Part shown: positions 51,962 to 60,858 of the stretch, in pieces | Numbering within the stretch: the stretch's first letter is position 1 | Layout: each line of letters begins with the position of its first letter | Assembly (NCBI GenBank): GCA_963839535.1 | Contig: CAWIVF010000013.1 | Coordinates: 248,001-312,000, forward strand | DNA from: RHKX01 sp963839535 | GTDB taxonomy: Bacteria > Actinomycetota > Thermoleophilia > Solirubrobacterales > 70-9 | Direction: 5' to 3' | DNA: 64,000 bases | Notes under the pieces: generated by a model | The model's input: the letters and a program-made list of their open reading frames with translations, nothing else | Databases searched by the model: none | Told to the model about the DNA's origin: nothing | Position numbers and translations under genes: made by a program

Positions 51962-52498
51962 TCAGACCTCCTCGGTCGGCTCCTCCTCGTCGTCTGCGGC
52001 CTTCACCTTGCCGGAGACGCACTTGCCGAGGGCGTTGCGCTTGCCCTTGGTTCCGTAGGTGTCCTTGAACGCGTCGGGATCCTCCGCGCGCTCCGCCTTG
52101 CACTCCTGCGCGGCGTTGTCGAACTCCTCGACGTCCTCGCTGTTCTCAGCCCTCACCTTGCTGGAAACGCACTTGCCGTAGGCATTGCTCGAGTACTCGT
52201 CGGCGCCGTAGGTCGTCTGGAAGCCCACCGGATCGGCGGCCTGCTCCGCCTTGCACTCCTGCGCGGCGTTCTTCAGCTCGTCCTGCGACTCGGGGGTCTC
52301 GCCCTTGATGCAGTCGCGCATCGCGTGGTCGCCGTAGAGCGACCTGAAGGCGGCCTTGTCGGCCTTCTTCTCAGCGTGGCACTGCTTCGCGGCGAGGTCG
52401 CGCGCCTGGCTCGGGTGCTCCGGCTTCGCCGTGGCGACGGATGCCGAAAGCAGCACGGTGCTCAGCGCAGCGGCGGAAATCATGGACATTCTCTTCAA
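51962..52498 (-). CDS. Secreted protein of three Cys-paired repeats
   Basis: 178 residues. Signal peptide to about residue 24 (…SASVATAKPEH). Three repeats of about 45 residues share AA-x-x-C-x-AE … D … F … YG … C: AAKQCHAEKKADKAAF, AAQECKAEQAADPVGF, AAQECKAERAEDPDAF. Each has two cysteines, a likely disulfide per repeat. Family not recognised. TTG 52498 has AGGAGG 9 bases upstream; ATG 52489 is an alternative. The C-terminus is acidic. Confidence 0.7.
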   Translation of the reverse strand: MKRMSMISAAALSTVLLSASVATAKPEHPSQARDLAAKQCHAEKKADKAAFRSLYGDHAMRDCIKGETPESQDELKNAAQECKAEQAADPVGFQTTYGADEYSSNAYGKCVSSKVRAENSEDVEEFDNAAQECKAERAEDPDAFKDTYGTKGKRNALGKCVSGKVKAADDEEEPTEEV

Positions 52499-52574
52499 CG
52501 TGGTTTACCTCCTGATGCCGCACGGAATGCGGCTTTGAGTTCAACTGGAGGCACAACGGCGGGGGCCGCGTTTG

Positions 52575-54079
52575 TCAGGCCCTACTTGCCGGAAGCCGCG
52601 GCAGCGTGCCGGCCGCCTGGCCGGGGTCCGCCGGGACGGGCGGCACGGCCGGAGCCGGAGCCGGCGCGGGAGGCGTGACCGGCGCCGCGGTCCCCGCGTC
52701 GGAGGAGTTGCCGCTGCCGGCGCTCGAGGCGGCCGAGCCGGTCGAGGAGCCGCCCGCGTTCGAGCCACGAGCCGTTCGCCGAGCCGGCCGCGGACGCGTC
52801 GGCGCCCGGGGCCTCGCCGCTGGCGCCGGGGGTGCCGTCCTCCTGACCGGGCGTCTCTCCGGGGACGGCCGGGCGTTGCTCCCGACTGGCCCGGCGTGCT
52901 GCCGGACTGGCCGGGGGTGCTGCCGTTCCTGCCGGGTGCGTCGCCGCTCTTGCCCGGGTGCGCTCCCGCGCCGGGACCATTGGCCCCGGCGGCGGCCCCG
53001 CCCTCCTGACCGACGGTCTCGATGCCGGCCGCGACCTCGTTCGTGACGACCGGGCGAAGTCTCGGTCCGCCTGCCCGAGGCCGTCCGCCCGGGGAGTCCC
53101 CGCCACCGTTGAAGGGGTTGGGCAGATCGATCGCGCCGCCCATGTCCGCGGCGCCGGCGGCGACCACGACCGCAGCGGCGAGGCTCGCGCCCTTGATCGC
53201 GGCGGAGCCGGCGAGGCCGCCGCCCACGAGCCCGGCCCCCGCAGACCCGGCCCCGGCCGCCCCTGCGGCTGCAGCCGATCCCTTGGCGCCCACGCCGAGC
53301 AGGCCGCCGAGGATCCCGGTGGCGGCGAGGGCGGGGAGGGGCGGGCAGAGCATCGCCAGGTCGGCGCGGCGCTGTTCGATCGAGGCCGCGAAGCCGCGGC
53401 ATCCGTCGCAGTCCTCGAGATGCGCCTTGAGCTTGCGTGCCCTCAGCGACCGGCCGTCGTGGTCGGAGAGGGCCTGGCGGACCGACTCACACTCCATCTC
53501 GCGACCCTCCTCGAGCGTGCGCAGGGCGACGCGGCCCTCGTAGACCGCCTGCCGCGCGGCCGCCTCGGAGCTGGAGAGCGCCAGGCCGATCTCCTCGTAG
53601 GAGAGGCCGCTGAGCTCGCGCATCACGATCGCGGCGGACTGGCGCTCCGGCAGCGAGCTCAGGTCGTCGACCAGCTGCCGCAGCCGGTCGCGCTCGTCGT
53701 GCTGGGACTCGGCCGACGGGGCCGCCGGGCCGCTGTCGGGCTGAAGCTCCGCCGTGGGCCGGCGCGTCCGCAGCAGCGAGATCGACTCGTTGTGGGCCAC
53801 CCGGAAGAGCCAGGGCCGCAGCGCGATCTCGCGCTTCTCGCCCGGGAGCGATCGCAGGGCCGCGGCCATCGTCGCCTGCAGGGCGTCCTCGGCGTCCTCG
53901 CGGCTGCGCAGGATCGAGAAGCAGTAGCGGTAGAGCTCCTGATGGTGGCGCTTGTAGATCCGCTCGAAGGCGCGCCGCCGCTTCCTCGGGACGCTCGAGG
54001 AGAGCTCGCTGCGATCGTGGCGGTCGACCCGGGAGCCGATCACCGGCAGCGACGCAATGGTCCGGCCGGGGGAAGCCAT
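52575..54079 (-). CDS. ECF sigma factor fused to zinc finger, hydrophobic segments and repetitive tail; frame breaks in tail
   Basis: About 500 residues. Sigma region 2 AFERIYKRHHQELYRYCFSI, region 4 LPERQSAAIVMRELSGLSYE; then H-x3-C-x2-C (HLEDCDGCRGF) of ZAS anti-sigma proteins; Ala/Gly-rich hydrophobic segments; then a Gly/Ser/Pro tail with TPGQSG repeats. Sigma and anti-sigma parts are on one chain, so release may need proteolysis. Breaks near 52900 and 52770 lie only in the repeat tail. Confidence 0.78.
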
Positions 54080-54226
54080 CGCGGCCCATTATCGGCCTCC
54101 GCGCCGATCGCGTCCCGCTCCCGCGGCGGGCATCCCTCCCTGGTCAGGTTCATGTCCTTGCAACGGATCGGGCCGCCGTTTGTCAGGCGCCGGGCCGGAG
54201 GCGAGCGCCCTCCTAGACTGCGGGGC

Positions 54227-55201
54227 ATGGCCTTTCCCGCGACCAGGATGCGCCGCCTGCGCCGGACCGGAGTGCTCCGCGGGCTCACCCGCGAGACCGA
54301 GCTGACCCCCGCGCACCTGATCCAGCCGCTCTTCGTGACGGCGGGGAGCGACGTGCGCACCGAGGTCGAGTCGATGCCCGGCGTCAGCCGGCTCTCGATC
54401 TCCGAGCTGGTCGAGGAGGCGGGCGCGGTGCATGCCGCCGGCGTCGACTCGGTGCTGCTCTTCGGCATCCCCGCCGACAAGGACGAGGTCGGCTCGGGCG
54501 CCTACGACGACGAGGGCATCGTCCAGCTCGCGATCCGGGCGCTGAAGGAGGCCCACCCCGACCTGGTCGTGATCGCCGACACCTGCATGTGCGAGTACAC
54601 CTCCCACGGCCATTGCGGCTACCTCGGGCCGGACGGGGAGGTCGACAACGACCTCTCGATCGAGCTGCTCGCCAAGACCGCGCTGAGCCAGGCCCAGGCC
54701 GGCGCCGACGCGATCGCGCCCTCGGACATGATGGACGGGCGGATCGCCGCGATCCGGGCGCAGCTCGACGGCGAGGGTCATTCGAATGTGCCGATCATCA
54801 GTTACTCCGCCAAGTACGCGTCCGCGTTCTACGGGCCGTTCCGCGACGCCGCCGGCTCGACGCCGCAGGAGGGCGACCGCCGCGGGTACCAGATGGATCC
54901 GGCCAACGTGCTCGAGGCGATCCGCGAGTCGCAGATCGACCTCGACGAGGGCGCCGACATGCTGATGGTCAAGCCCGCGCTGCCCTACCTCGACGTGATC
55001 CGCCGGGTCAAGGACGCAACCGGCGCGCCGCTCGCCGCCTACCATGTCTCGGGCGAGTACTCGATGCTGAAGGCCGCCGCTCAGAACGGATGGCTGGACG
55101 AGCGCGCCGCAGCGCTCGAGGCACTCACTTCGATCCGCCGCGCGGGAGCCGACGCGATCATCACCTACTACGCCAAGGACGCTGCCGGATGGCTGAGCTG
55201 A
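54227..55201 (+). CDS. hemB: Delta-aminolevulinic acid dehydratase (porphobilinogen synthase)
   Basis: 324 residues, intact. Zinc site DTCMCEYTSHGHCG, Schiff-base lysines in SYSAKYASAFYGPFRDA and MLMVKPALPYLD. Condenses two ALA to porphobilinogen. ATG 54227. The 3' end overlaps the AhbA/B-like gene by 13 bases, and hemL follows, so one operon supplies tetrapyrrole precursors. Confidence 0.97.
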   Translation: MAFPATRMRRLRRTGVLRGLTRETELTPAHLIQPLFVTAGSDVRTEVESMPGVSRLSISELVEEAGAVHAAGVDSVLLFGIPADKDEVGSGAYDDEGIVQLAIRALKEAHPDLVVIADTCMCEYTSHGHCGYLGPDGEVDNDLSIELLAKTALSQAQAGADAIAPSDMMDGRIAAIRAQLDGEGHSNVPIISYSAKYASAFYGPFRDAAGSTPQEGDRRGYQMDPANVLEAIRESQIDLDEGADMLMVKPALPYLDVIRRVKDATGAPLAAYHVSGEYSMLKAAAQNGWLDERAAALEALTSIRRAGADAIITYYAKDAAGWLS

Positions 55202-56382
55202 CCGAGACCGAGATCGAGACCGACGAGGCCGCCAAGCCGAAGGTGAACCCGCGGGCGATCCCGAAGCTGCGCTCGCGCAAGGGCGGCGCCGCGATCCCGC
55301 TCGACGACGTCGACAAGCGGATCATGAACCTGATGCAGTCGAGCTTCCCGCTCGCCGCCGAGCCGTTCGCGCTCCTCGCGACCGAGGCGGGCCTCGACCT
55401 CGACGACTTCAAGACGCGCACCCAGCGCCTGATCGACGGCCGGATCATCCGCGAGATCACGCCGATCTTCGACACCCGGACGCTCGGCTACTCCTCGATG
55501 CTCGTCGCCGCCAAGGTCGACCCCGACAACCCCCACCGCGCCGCCAAGATCATCAACTCGCACCCGGGCGTCTCGCACAACTACCTGCGCGACCACGAGT
55601 TCAACCTCTGGTTCACGATCGCCACGCCGCCCGACTCCGTGCTCGGCCTGGAGGGGACGCTGAAGGTCCTGCAGGAGCTGACCGGCGCCGAGTCGATCCG
55701 CCAGCTGCCGACCCTGACCATGTTCAAGATCAACATGAACCTGGAGATGGAGAAGGGCACCGAGGCCCTCGCCGCAAAGGTCGAGGCGGTCCCGCCCCGC
55801 GAGCTCGAGCCGCAGCCCTACGACGAGACCGACGTCGCCGTGATCCGCGCGCTCCAGGGCCCGATGGCCGTCGTCGACCGCCCCTACGACGAGGCCGCCG
55901 CCGAGGTTGGGATGAGCACCGAGGAGCTGCTCGCTCACCTCGAGGAGATGGTCGAGCGCAAGATCCTCCGCCGCGTCGCCGCGATCCTCTTCCACCGCCG
56001 CGCCGGCTTCTCCGCCAACGGCATGGGCGTCTGGAAGGTCGACCCCACCGACGTCGCCGACACCGGCGGCCGGATGGCCGCGGTCCGCGGCATCTCCCAC
56101 TGCTACGAGCGCCCGACCTACGAGGACTGGCCCTACTCCGTCTTCACGATGGCCCACGGCCGCTCGAAGGAGGAGTGCGACGCGGTGCTGCAGTCGATCG
56201 CCGACGAGCACGGCCTCCACGGCGACGATCGCGCCGTCCTCTACAGCTCGACCGAGTTCAAGAAGATCCGCCTGCGCTACTTCACCCCCGACTACGAGGC
56301 CTGGGAGCGCGAGCACGCGCCGGAGGCCTATGAGGCCGCGGCCGTCAACGGCGACGGGCGAGGCGCAGCCGCCGGGGCGTGA
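55189..56382 (+). CDS. Fused AhbA/AhbB-like siroheme decarboxylase or Lrp-type regulator
   Basis: 397 residues made of two Lrp/AsnC-like halves, each a winged helix plus a RAM-like domain. Half 1 has GVSHNYLRDHEFNLWFTIA; half 2 has GISHCYERPTYEDWPYSVF and MAHGRS, the motifs of siroheme decarboxylase subunits AhbA and AhbB (NirDL/GH). In those enzymes the two are separate chains. Location between hemB and hemL supports a tetrapyrrole role, as enzyme or heme-sensing regulator. ATG 55189; stop overlaps hemL. Confidence 0.75.
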   Translation: MAELTETEIETDEAAKPKVNPRAIPKLRSRKGGAAIPLDDVDKRIMNLMQSSFPLAAEPFALLATEAGLDLDDFKTRTQRLIDGRIIREITPIFDTRTLGYSSMLVAAKVDPDNPHRAAKIINSHPGVSHNYLRDHEFNLWFTIATPPDSVLGLEGTLKVLQELTGAESIRQLPTLTMFKINMNLEMEKGTEALAAKVEAVPPRELEPQPYDETDVAVIRALQGPMAVVDRPYDEAAAEVGMSTEELLAHLEEMVERKILRRVAAILFHRRAGFSANGMGVWKVDPTDVADTGGRMAAVRGISHCYERPTYEDWPYSVFTMAHGRSKEECDAVLQSIADEHGLHGDDRAVLYSSTEFKKIRLRYFTPDYEAWEREHAPEAYEAAAVNGDGRGAAAGA

Positions 56383-57668
56383 ACGACGAGCGCTCCGCGC
56401 AGCTCTACGAGCGCGCGCTGAAGCTGATGCCGGGCGGGGTGAACTCGCCGGTGCGGGCGATGGGCTCGATCGGCCGCGACCCGATCTTCGTCGAGCGCGC
56501 CTCCGGCTGCGAGATCACCGACGCCGACGGCAACACCTACGTCGACTGGGTCCTCTCCTGGGGACCGCTGATCCTCGGCCACGCCAACCCGGCGGTGATC
56601 GAGGCCGTCGTCGCCGCCGCGGCGAAGGGGACCTCCTACGGCGCCGCGACCGAGGGCGAGGTGCTGCTGGCCGAGCGCGTCTGCGAGCGCTTCGACTCAG
56701 TCGAGATGATGCGCATGGTCAGCTCTGGGACCGAGGCGTCGATGAGCGCGATCCGCCTCGCCCGCGCCGCCACCGGCCGCGAGCGGCTGATCAAGTTCTC
56801 CGGCGCCTACCACGGCCACGTCGACGGGCTCCTGGCCGAAGCCGGCTCCGGCCTCGCGACGCAGGGCCTGCCCGCGAGCCCCGGGGTGCCGCTGTCGGCG
56901 GCCGAGGCGACCGCGATCGTCCCCTGGAACGACCCGGTCGCGGTCGAGCAGGCGGTCGACATGTACACGCCCGCGGCGATCCTCTGCGAGCCGATCCCGG
57001 CGAACATGGGGCTGATCCCGCCGCGCGAGGGGTTCCTCGATCACCTGCGCGAGCTCGCCGACCGCTCCGGGGCCCTGCTGATCTGCGACGAGGTGATCAG
57101 CGGCTTCCGCGTCGCTCCCGGCGGCGCGCAGGAGCTCGAGGGCGTCCGCGCCGACCTGACGGTGATGGGCAAGGTCATCGGCGGCGGCCTGCCGGCCGCG
57201 GCCTACGGCGGTTCGCGCGAGCTGATGGAGCGCGTCGCTCCCGCCGGCGACGTCTACCAGGCGGGGACGCTCTCGGGCAACCCGCTCGCGGTCGCCGCCG
57301 GGCTCGCCACGCTCGATGGCCTCGACACCGCCGCCTACGCCCGGCTCGGCGAGCTCACCGACCGCCTGGCGACCGGGCTGACCGAGGCGATCGCCGCCGC
57401 CTCCGGCGATGAGCCGCGCGCCTGCGTGGCCACCCGGCCGGGACTGCTGACCCTGTTCATGGCGCCGCAGCCGCCGCACGACTTCGACTCCGCCAAGGCC
57501 TGCGACACCGACGCCTACGCCCGCTTCTGCCGGGCGATGCTGGAGCGCGGCTTCTACCCGCCGCCCTCCCAGTTCGAGGCCTGGTTCGTCTCGACCGCTC
57601 ACGACGACGCCGCGATCGACCGCACCTGCGAAGCGGCGGCCGAGTCCCTCCGCGAAGCGCTCGCCTAG
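56379..57668 (+). CDS. hemL: Glutamate-1-semialdehyde 2,1-aminomutase
   Basis: 429 residues, intact. LMPGGVNSPVRAM opening, SSGTEASMSAIRLARAATGR, AYHGHVDGLL, LICDEVISGFR, and the PLP lysine in VMGKVIGGGLPAAAYGG. Makes ALA by the C5 pathway from glutamyl-tRNA; hemA is not in the window. GTG 56379 overlaps the preceding stop by four bases. Confidence 0.97.
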   Translation: MNDERSAQLYERALKLMPGGVNSPVRAMGSIGRDPIFVERASGCEITDADGNTYVDWVLSWGPLILGHANPAVIEAVVAAAAKGTSYGAATEGEVLLAERVCERFDSVEMMRMVSSGTEASMSAIRLARAATGRERLIKFSGAYHGHVDGLLAEAGSGLATQGLPASPGVPLSAAEATAIVPWNDPVAVEQAVDMYTPAAILCEPIPANMGLIPPREGFLDHLRELADRSGALLICDEVISGFRVAPGGAQELEGVRADLTVMGKVIGGGLPAAAYGGSRELMERVAPAGDVYQAGTLSGNPLAVAAGLATLDGLDTAAYARLGELTDRLATGLTEAIAAASGDEPRACVATRPGLLTLFMAPQPPHDFDSAKACDTDAYARFCRAMLERGFYPPPSQFEAWFVSTAHDDAAIDRTCEAAAESLREALA

Positions 57669-57686
57669 GTCCAGCCCCGAACGAGA

Positions 57687-57710
57687 GCGGGCGGCCCGAG
57701 GGCCGCCCGC
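57687..57710. terminator. Terminator after hemL
   Basis: GCGGGCGGCC pairs with GGCCGCCCGC (10 bp) around CGAG, 18 bases past the hemL stop and facing the convergent ferritin-like gene. Confidence 0.75.
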
Positions 57711-57735
57711 ATCCCGGCTCTTGTTCGGCTAGTCC

Positions 57736-58461
57736 CTAGCCGACGATGAAGCCGGTCGCCTTGACCCGCTTCAGAATCTCCTTGGCAGGCAGCGGCGTGT
57801 CGAACGGACCGTCCGGAGCGATGCCCTTCTTATCGCCCTTGAGGAGCAGGCCGATCACGCTGGCATGGCGGGCCTCGATCGTCGCGATCGTGGAGGCAGC
57901 GGTCAGGGTGCCGGGGTCCTTGACGTTGGCCACCTGGCCGAGGTAGGCGTGGACGCCCGTGTTCTCGAGCGCGAACGACGTCTCCAGGAACTGCATCCTG
58001 TCAGACGTCGTCTTCCCGAAGTCGAACTTCGGCTTCGCGACGGCCTTCTTGCCGAGGGCCGCCTTGAGGAACTCGACGTGCGCCTTCTCGTCGCGGAACG
58101 TGATGTCGAGGAACACCTGCTCGTCGCCCTTGACGAACGACTTCTTCCGGTCGTTCTCCTTCGCCTCCTTGTAGAACTCGGCCTCGAGGTACTCGAGCGT
58201 CAGCGCGAAGTTGAGGATGCCGATGTCACCCTTGCCGAAGCTCTCCGGGGGCCGACCGCCGCCGGCGGCCATCGCGGCCCCGGGGACGAGCGCGCCGAGC
58301 AGGGCTCCGCCGCCCAGCACGGCGCCGCCTGCAACGCCTGCTTTCTTGAAGAAGTCGAGTCGGGTGTCGCCTCCCTGGTCGAGTGCTGCGGACGCCTCAT
58401 GTGCTGTCTCTCGGATCGCGCCGTCGGCGTCGATCTCGTCGAGGTTCAGATGGGAACTCAT
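57736..58461 (-). CDS. Ferritin-like (Ferritin_2/DUF4439-type) protein 1
   Basis: 241 residues. A hydrophilic N-terminus (MSSHLNLDEIDADGAIRETA) leads to a hydrophobic segment (GVAGGAVLGGGALLGALVPG) preceded by TRLDFFKKA, then GDIGILNFALTLEYLEAEFY, DEKAHVEFLKAALG and IEARHASVIGLLL, whose Glu/His residues form the four-helix di-iron site. It is probably membrane-anchored or exported. Divergent from tatA and the other two ferritin-like genes. Confidence 0.82.
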   Translation of the reverse strand: MSSHLNLDEIDADGAIRETAHEASAALDQGGDTRLDFFKKAGVAGGAVLGGGALLGALVPGAAMAAGGGRPPESFGKGDIGILNFALTLEYLEAEFYKEAKENDRKKSFVKGDEQVFLDITFRDEKAHVEFLKAALGKKAVAKPKFDFGKTTSDRMQFLETSFALENTGVHAYLGQVANVKDPGTLTAASTIATIEARHASVIGLLLKGDKKGIAPDGPFDTPLPAKEILKRVKATGFIVG

Positions 58462-58643
58462 ACCCTGCCTCCTGTGGCTGGATGGGGCCGGGCCACGAAT
58501 CCGTGGACCGGTGCACTGCCCCGCCTACGCCTGCGGGGAGACGCCCGGATCACGCCTCGCCGCGATCTTCGCCAGATCTTTAGGGAGCGTTTGTGATCCG
58601 CCCTGCCCGCCCTGCCCGTAGTCCCAGGTGGAGGAGGTACCGA

Positions 58644-58886
58644 ATGCCCAACATCGGACCAATGGAATTGGCGATCGTCGTGATCGTCGCACTGATGATC
58701 TTCGGCCCCAAGAAGCTTCCCGAGCTAGGCAGCTCGCTCGGCCGCGGGATGCGCGAGTTCAAGTCGTCCATCTCGGGCGACGACGGCCCCGAGCGCGCGA
58801 GGAGCGCCCGCTCGAGGTCGAGTGCCACAGCCGAAGGGCGCGAGGCCTCGACGGCCCACGCCGCGCCGGCCCCCAGCAACGCCTAA
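58644..58886 (+). CDS. tatA: Sec-independent translocase protein TatA/E
   Basis: 80 residues. MPNIGPMELAIVVIVALMIF, GPKKLPELGSSLGRGMREFK is the full TatA signature: short N-terminal helix, FGPKKLPE hinge, amphipathic helix. GGAGGAGGT lies 7 bases before ATG 58644. It sits directly before the twin-arginine ferritin-like gene, a likely substrate. Confidence 0.93.
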   Translation: MPNIGPMELAIVVIVALMIFGPKKLPELGSSLGRGMREFKSSISGDDGPERARSARSRSSATAEGREASTAHAAPAPSNA

Positions 58887-58904
58887 CAGGAGGAACGCAG
58901 ACGC

Positions 58905-59617
58905 ATGACTGACATCAAGATGACCGAGAAGAGCGCGCTCAAGCGCCTGTCCGAGGACCCCGTCTCCCGTCGCCGCTTCGTCGCGGCCGGTGGAACCGGG
59001 ACCGCTGGGCCCTCGCCCTGTTCCTCGCCGCGTGCGGGGACGACGAGGAGTCGACGAGCACCTCGACCAGCTCGAGCACCTCGACCACCGAGACCACGAC
59101 CGAGTCGACGAAGGAGCCCGCCACGGCGGGCACCGAGCAGTTCGGCAAGGGCGACCTCGGGATCGTCAACTACGCGTTGACGCTCGAGTACCTCGAGACC
59201 GCCTTCTACCAGGACGTGATCAAGAGCGGCCTGTTCAAGGGCGACCAGGCGACCCTGCTGAAGCAGTTCGGCGCGAACGAGGCAGCCCACGTGGCCGCGC
59301 TCGAGGCGACGGCCAAGAAGCTGGGCAAGCCGGCGAAGGCCCCGAAGACCGAGTTCCCGCTCGACGACGCCAAGTCGGTCGCCGCGCTCGCCGCGACGGT
59401 CGAGAACGTCGGCGCCGCGGCCTACCTCGGCCAGGCGGGATTGATCGAGAGCGAGGAGGTGCTCGCGGCGGCCCTGTCGATCCACACGGTCGAGGCTCGC
59501 CACGCAGCCGTCCTGAACATGCTCGTCGGTGACCCGATCTCGCCGGACGGCGCCTTCGCGGTGCCGATGTCGGCCGAAGAGGTCCTGCCCGCAGTCCAGG
59601 ACTTCATCGTCGGCTAG
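58905..59617 (+). CDS. Ferritin-like protein 2, Tat lipoprotein, one frame break
   Basis: About 237 residues. SEDPVSRRRFVAAGG is a twin-arginine motif and LFLAACGDDEE a lipobox; a Ser/Thr linker (STSTSTSSSTSTT) leads to GKGDLGIVNYALTLEYLETA, NEAAHVAALEATAKKLG and TVEARHAAVLNML. The frame breaks near 59010 inside the signal peptide, where one G seems missing. Predicted exported, lipid-anchored di-iron protein of unknown role. Confidence 0.8.
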
Positions 59618-59675
59618 TCGCCGATCGAAGCCCAGGCAGAGACCCGAACTCAGACTCAGAAAGACAGGTAGTCAG

Positions 59676-59810
59676 ATGAACGAGATCCACACCCAGACCG
59701 CCGTCCCCGCAGGGGACGCCCCGGTCGACTTCGAGCCCATGGACCGCGGTGCGTTCCTGCTCAAGGGAGTCCTCGCGGCCGGTGCGCTCTACGGCGCCTC
59801 GACCGTCGGA
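59676..59810 (+). pseudogene. Ferritin-like protein 3, 5' fragment ending at a foreign junction
   Basis: 45 codons: MNEIHTQTAVPAGDAPVDFE, then DRGAFLLKGVLAAGALYGAS is the N-terminal signal/anchor of a third ferritin-like gene. The four-helix domain that should follow is absent. At 59811 the frame continues directly into an aldo-keto reductase. AGACAGG precedes the ATG. Confidence 0.65.
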
Positions 59811-60821
59811 CTGGAATACCGCCACCTCGGCCGCAGCCCTCTCAAGGTCTCCGCGCTGTGCCTGGGCACGATGATGTTCGGCGACCAGACCGACGCGGCC
59901 GAGGCGCGAGCCATCATCGCCGACGCCCGCGACGCCGGGCGTCAACTACATCGACACTGCCGACGTCTACACGCAGCGGCGCGTCCGAGAAGCATGGTCG
60001 GCGAGCTGATAGGGCCGCGGCACGACTGGGTGCTGGCCACCAAGCTCGGCAACAAGATGTCGGAGCGGCCCAACGAGGCGGCCTACTCGCGCCGCTGGAT
60101 GCTGCGCGGAGTGCGATGCCAGCCTGCAGCGCCTCGGACCGACCACGTCGACATCCACTACATGCACCGCGACGACAACGGCATGCGATCTCGAGGAGCC
60201 GCTGCGGGCGATCGGCGACCTGCTGCGCGACGGCAAGATCCGCTACTGGGGCGTGTCCAACTTCCGCGGCTGGCGCATCGCCGAGGTCGTGCGCGAGCGC
60301 GAGGCAGCTGGGCATGCCGCGGCCCGGTGGTCTGCCAGCCGTACTACAACCTGCTCAACCGCATGCCGGAGGTCGAGATGCTGCCGGCCTGCGACCACTA
60401 CGGCATCGGCGTCGCGCCCTACAGCCCGATCGCGCGCGGCGTGCTCGACCGGCAAGTACGCGCCGGGCGCGCCGCCGGCCGAGGGCACGCGCGCCGGCCG
60501 CGGCGATCAAGCGGATGATGGAGACCGAGTTCCGCGAGGAGTCGCTGCGCGATCGCGCAGAAGCTCAAGGCGCACGCCGAGACCAAGGGCGCACGCTGGC
60601 GCAGTTCGCCACCGCCTGGGTGCTGGCGCATCGCGCCGTGAGCTCGGTGATCGCCGGGCCGCGCACGCTCGGCGCAATGGCAGGACTACCTGCGGCGCGC
60701 TCGACTGCCGTGATCGACGACGACGACGAGGCGCTCGTCGACTCGCCTGGTCGCGCCGGGCCATCCGTCGACGCCGGGCTACAGCGACCCGGCCTATCCG
60801 CTGCCGCCGCGCCGCGGCTGA
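59811..60821 (+). CDS. Aldo/keto reductase, heavily frame-broken, 5' end fused to the ferritin fragment
   Basis: About 335 residues when read across shifts. LEYRHLGRSPLKVSALCLGT, IDTADVYT with catalytic Asp/Tyr, WVLATKLGNKMS, HVDIHYMHRDD, YWGVSNFRGWRIAEV, VCQPYYNLLNRMPEVEMLP, SSVIAGPRTL. The usual ATG is CTG at 59811. At least eight indels occur between 59940 and 60700. The closest family I recall is Burkholderiales. Stop TGA at 60819. Confidence 0.7.
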
Positions 60822-60858
60822 TCATTGGTGCTACCATTGATCGAATGAGGTGCGAACC

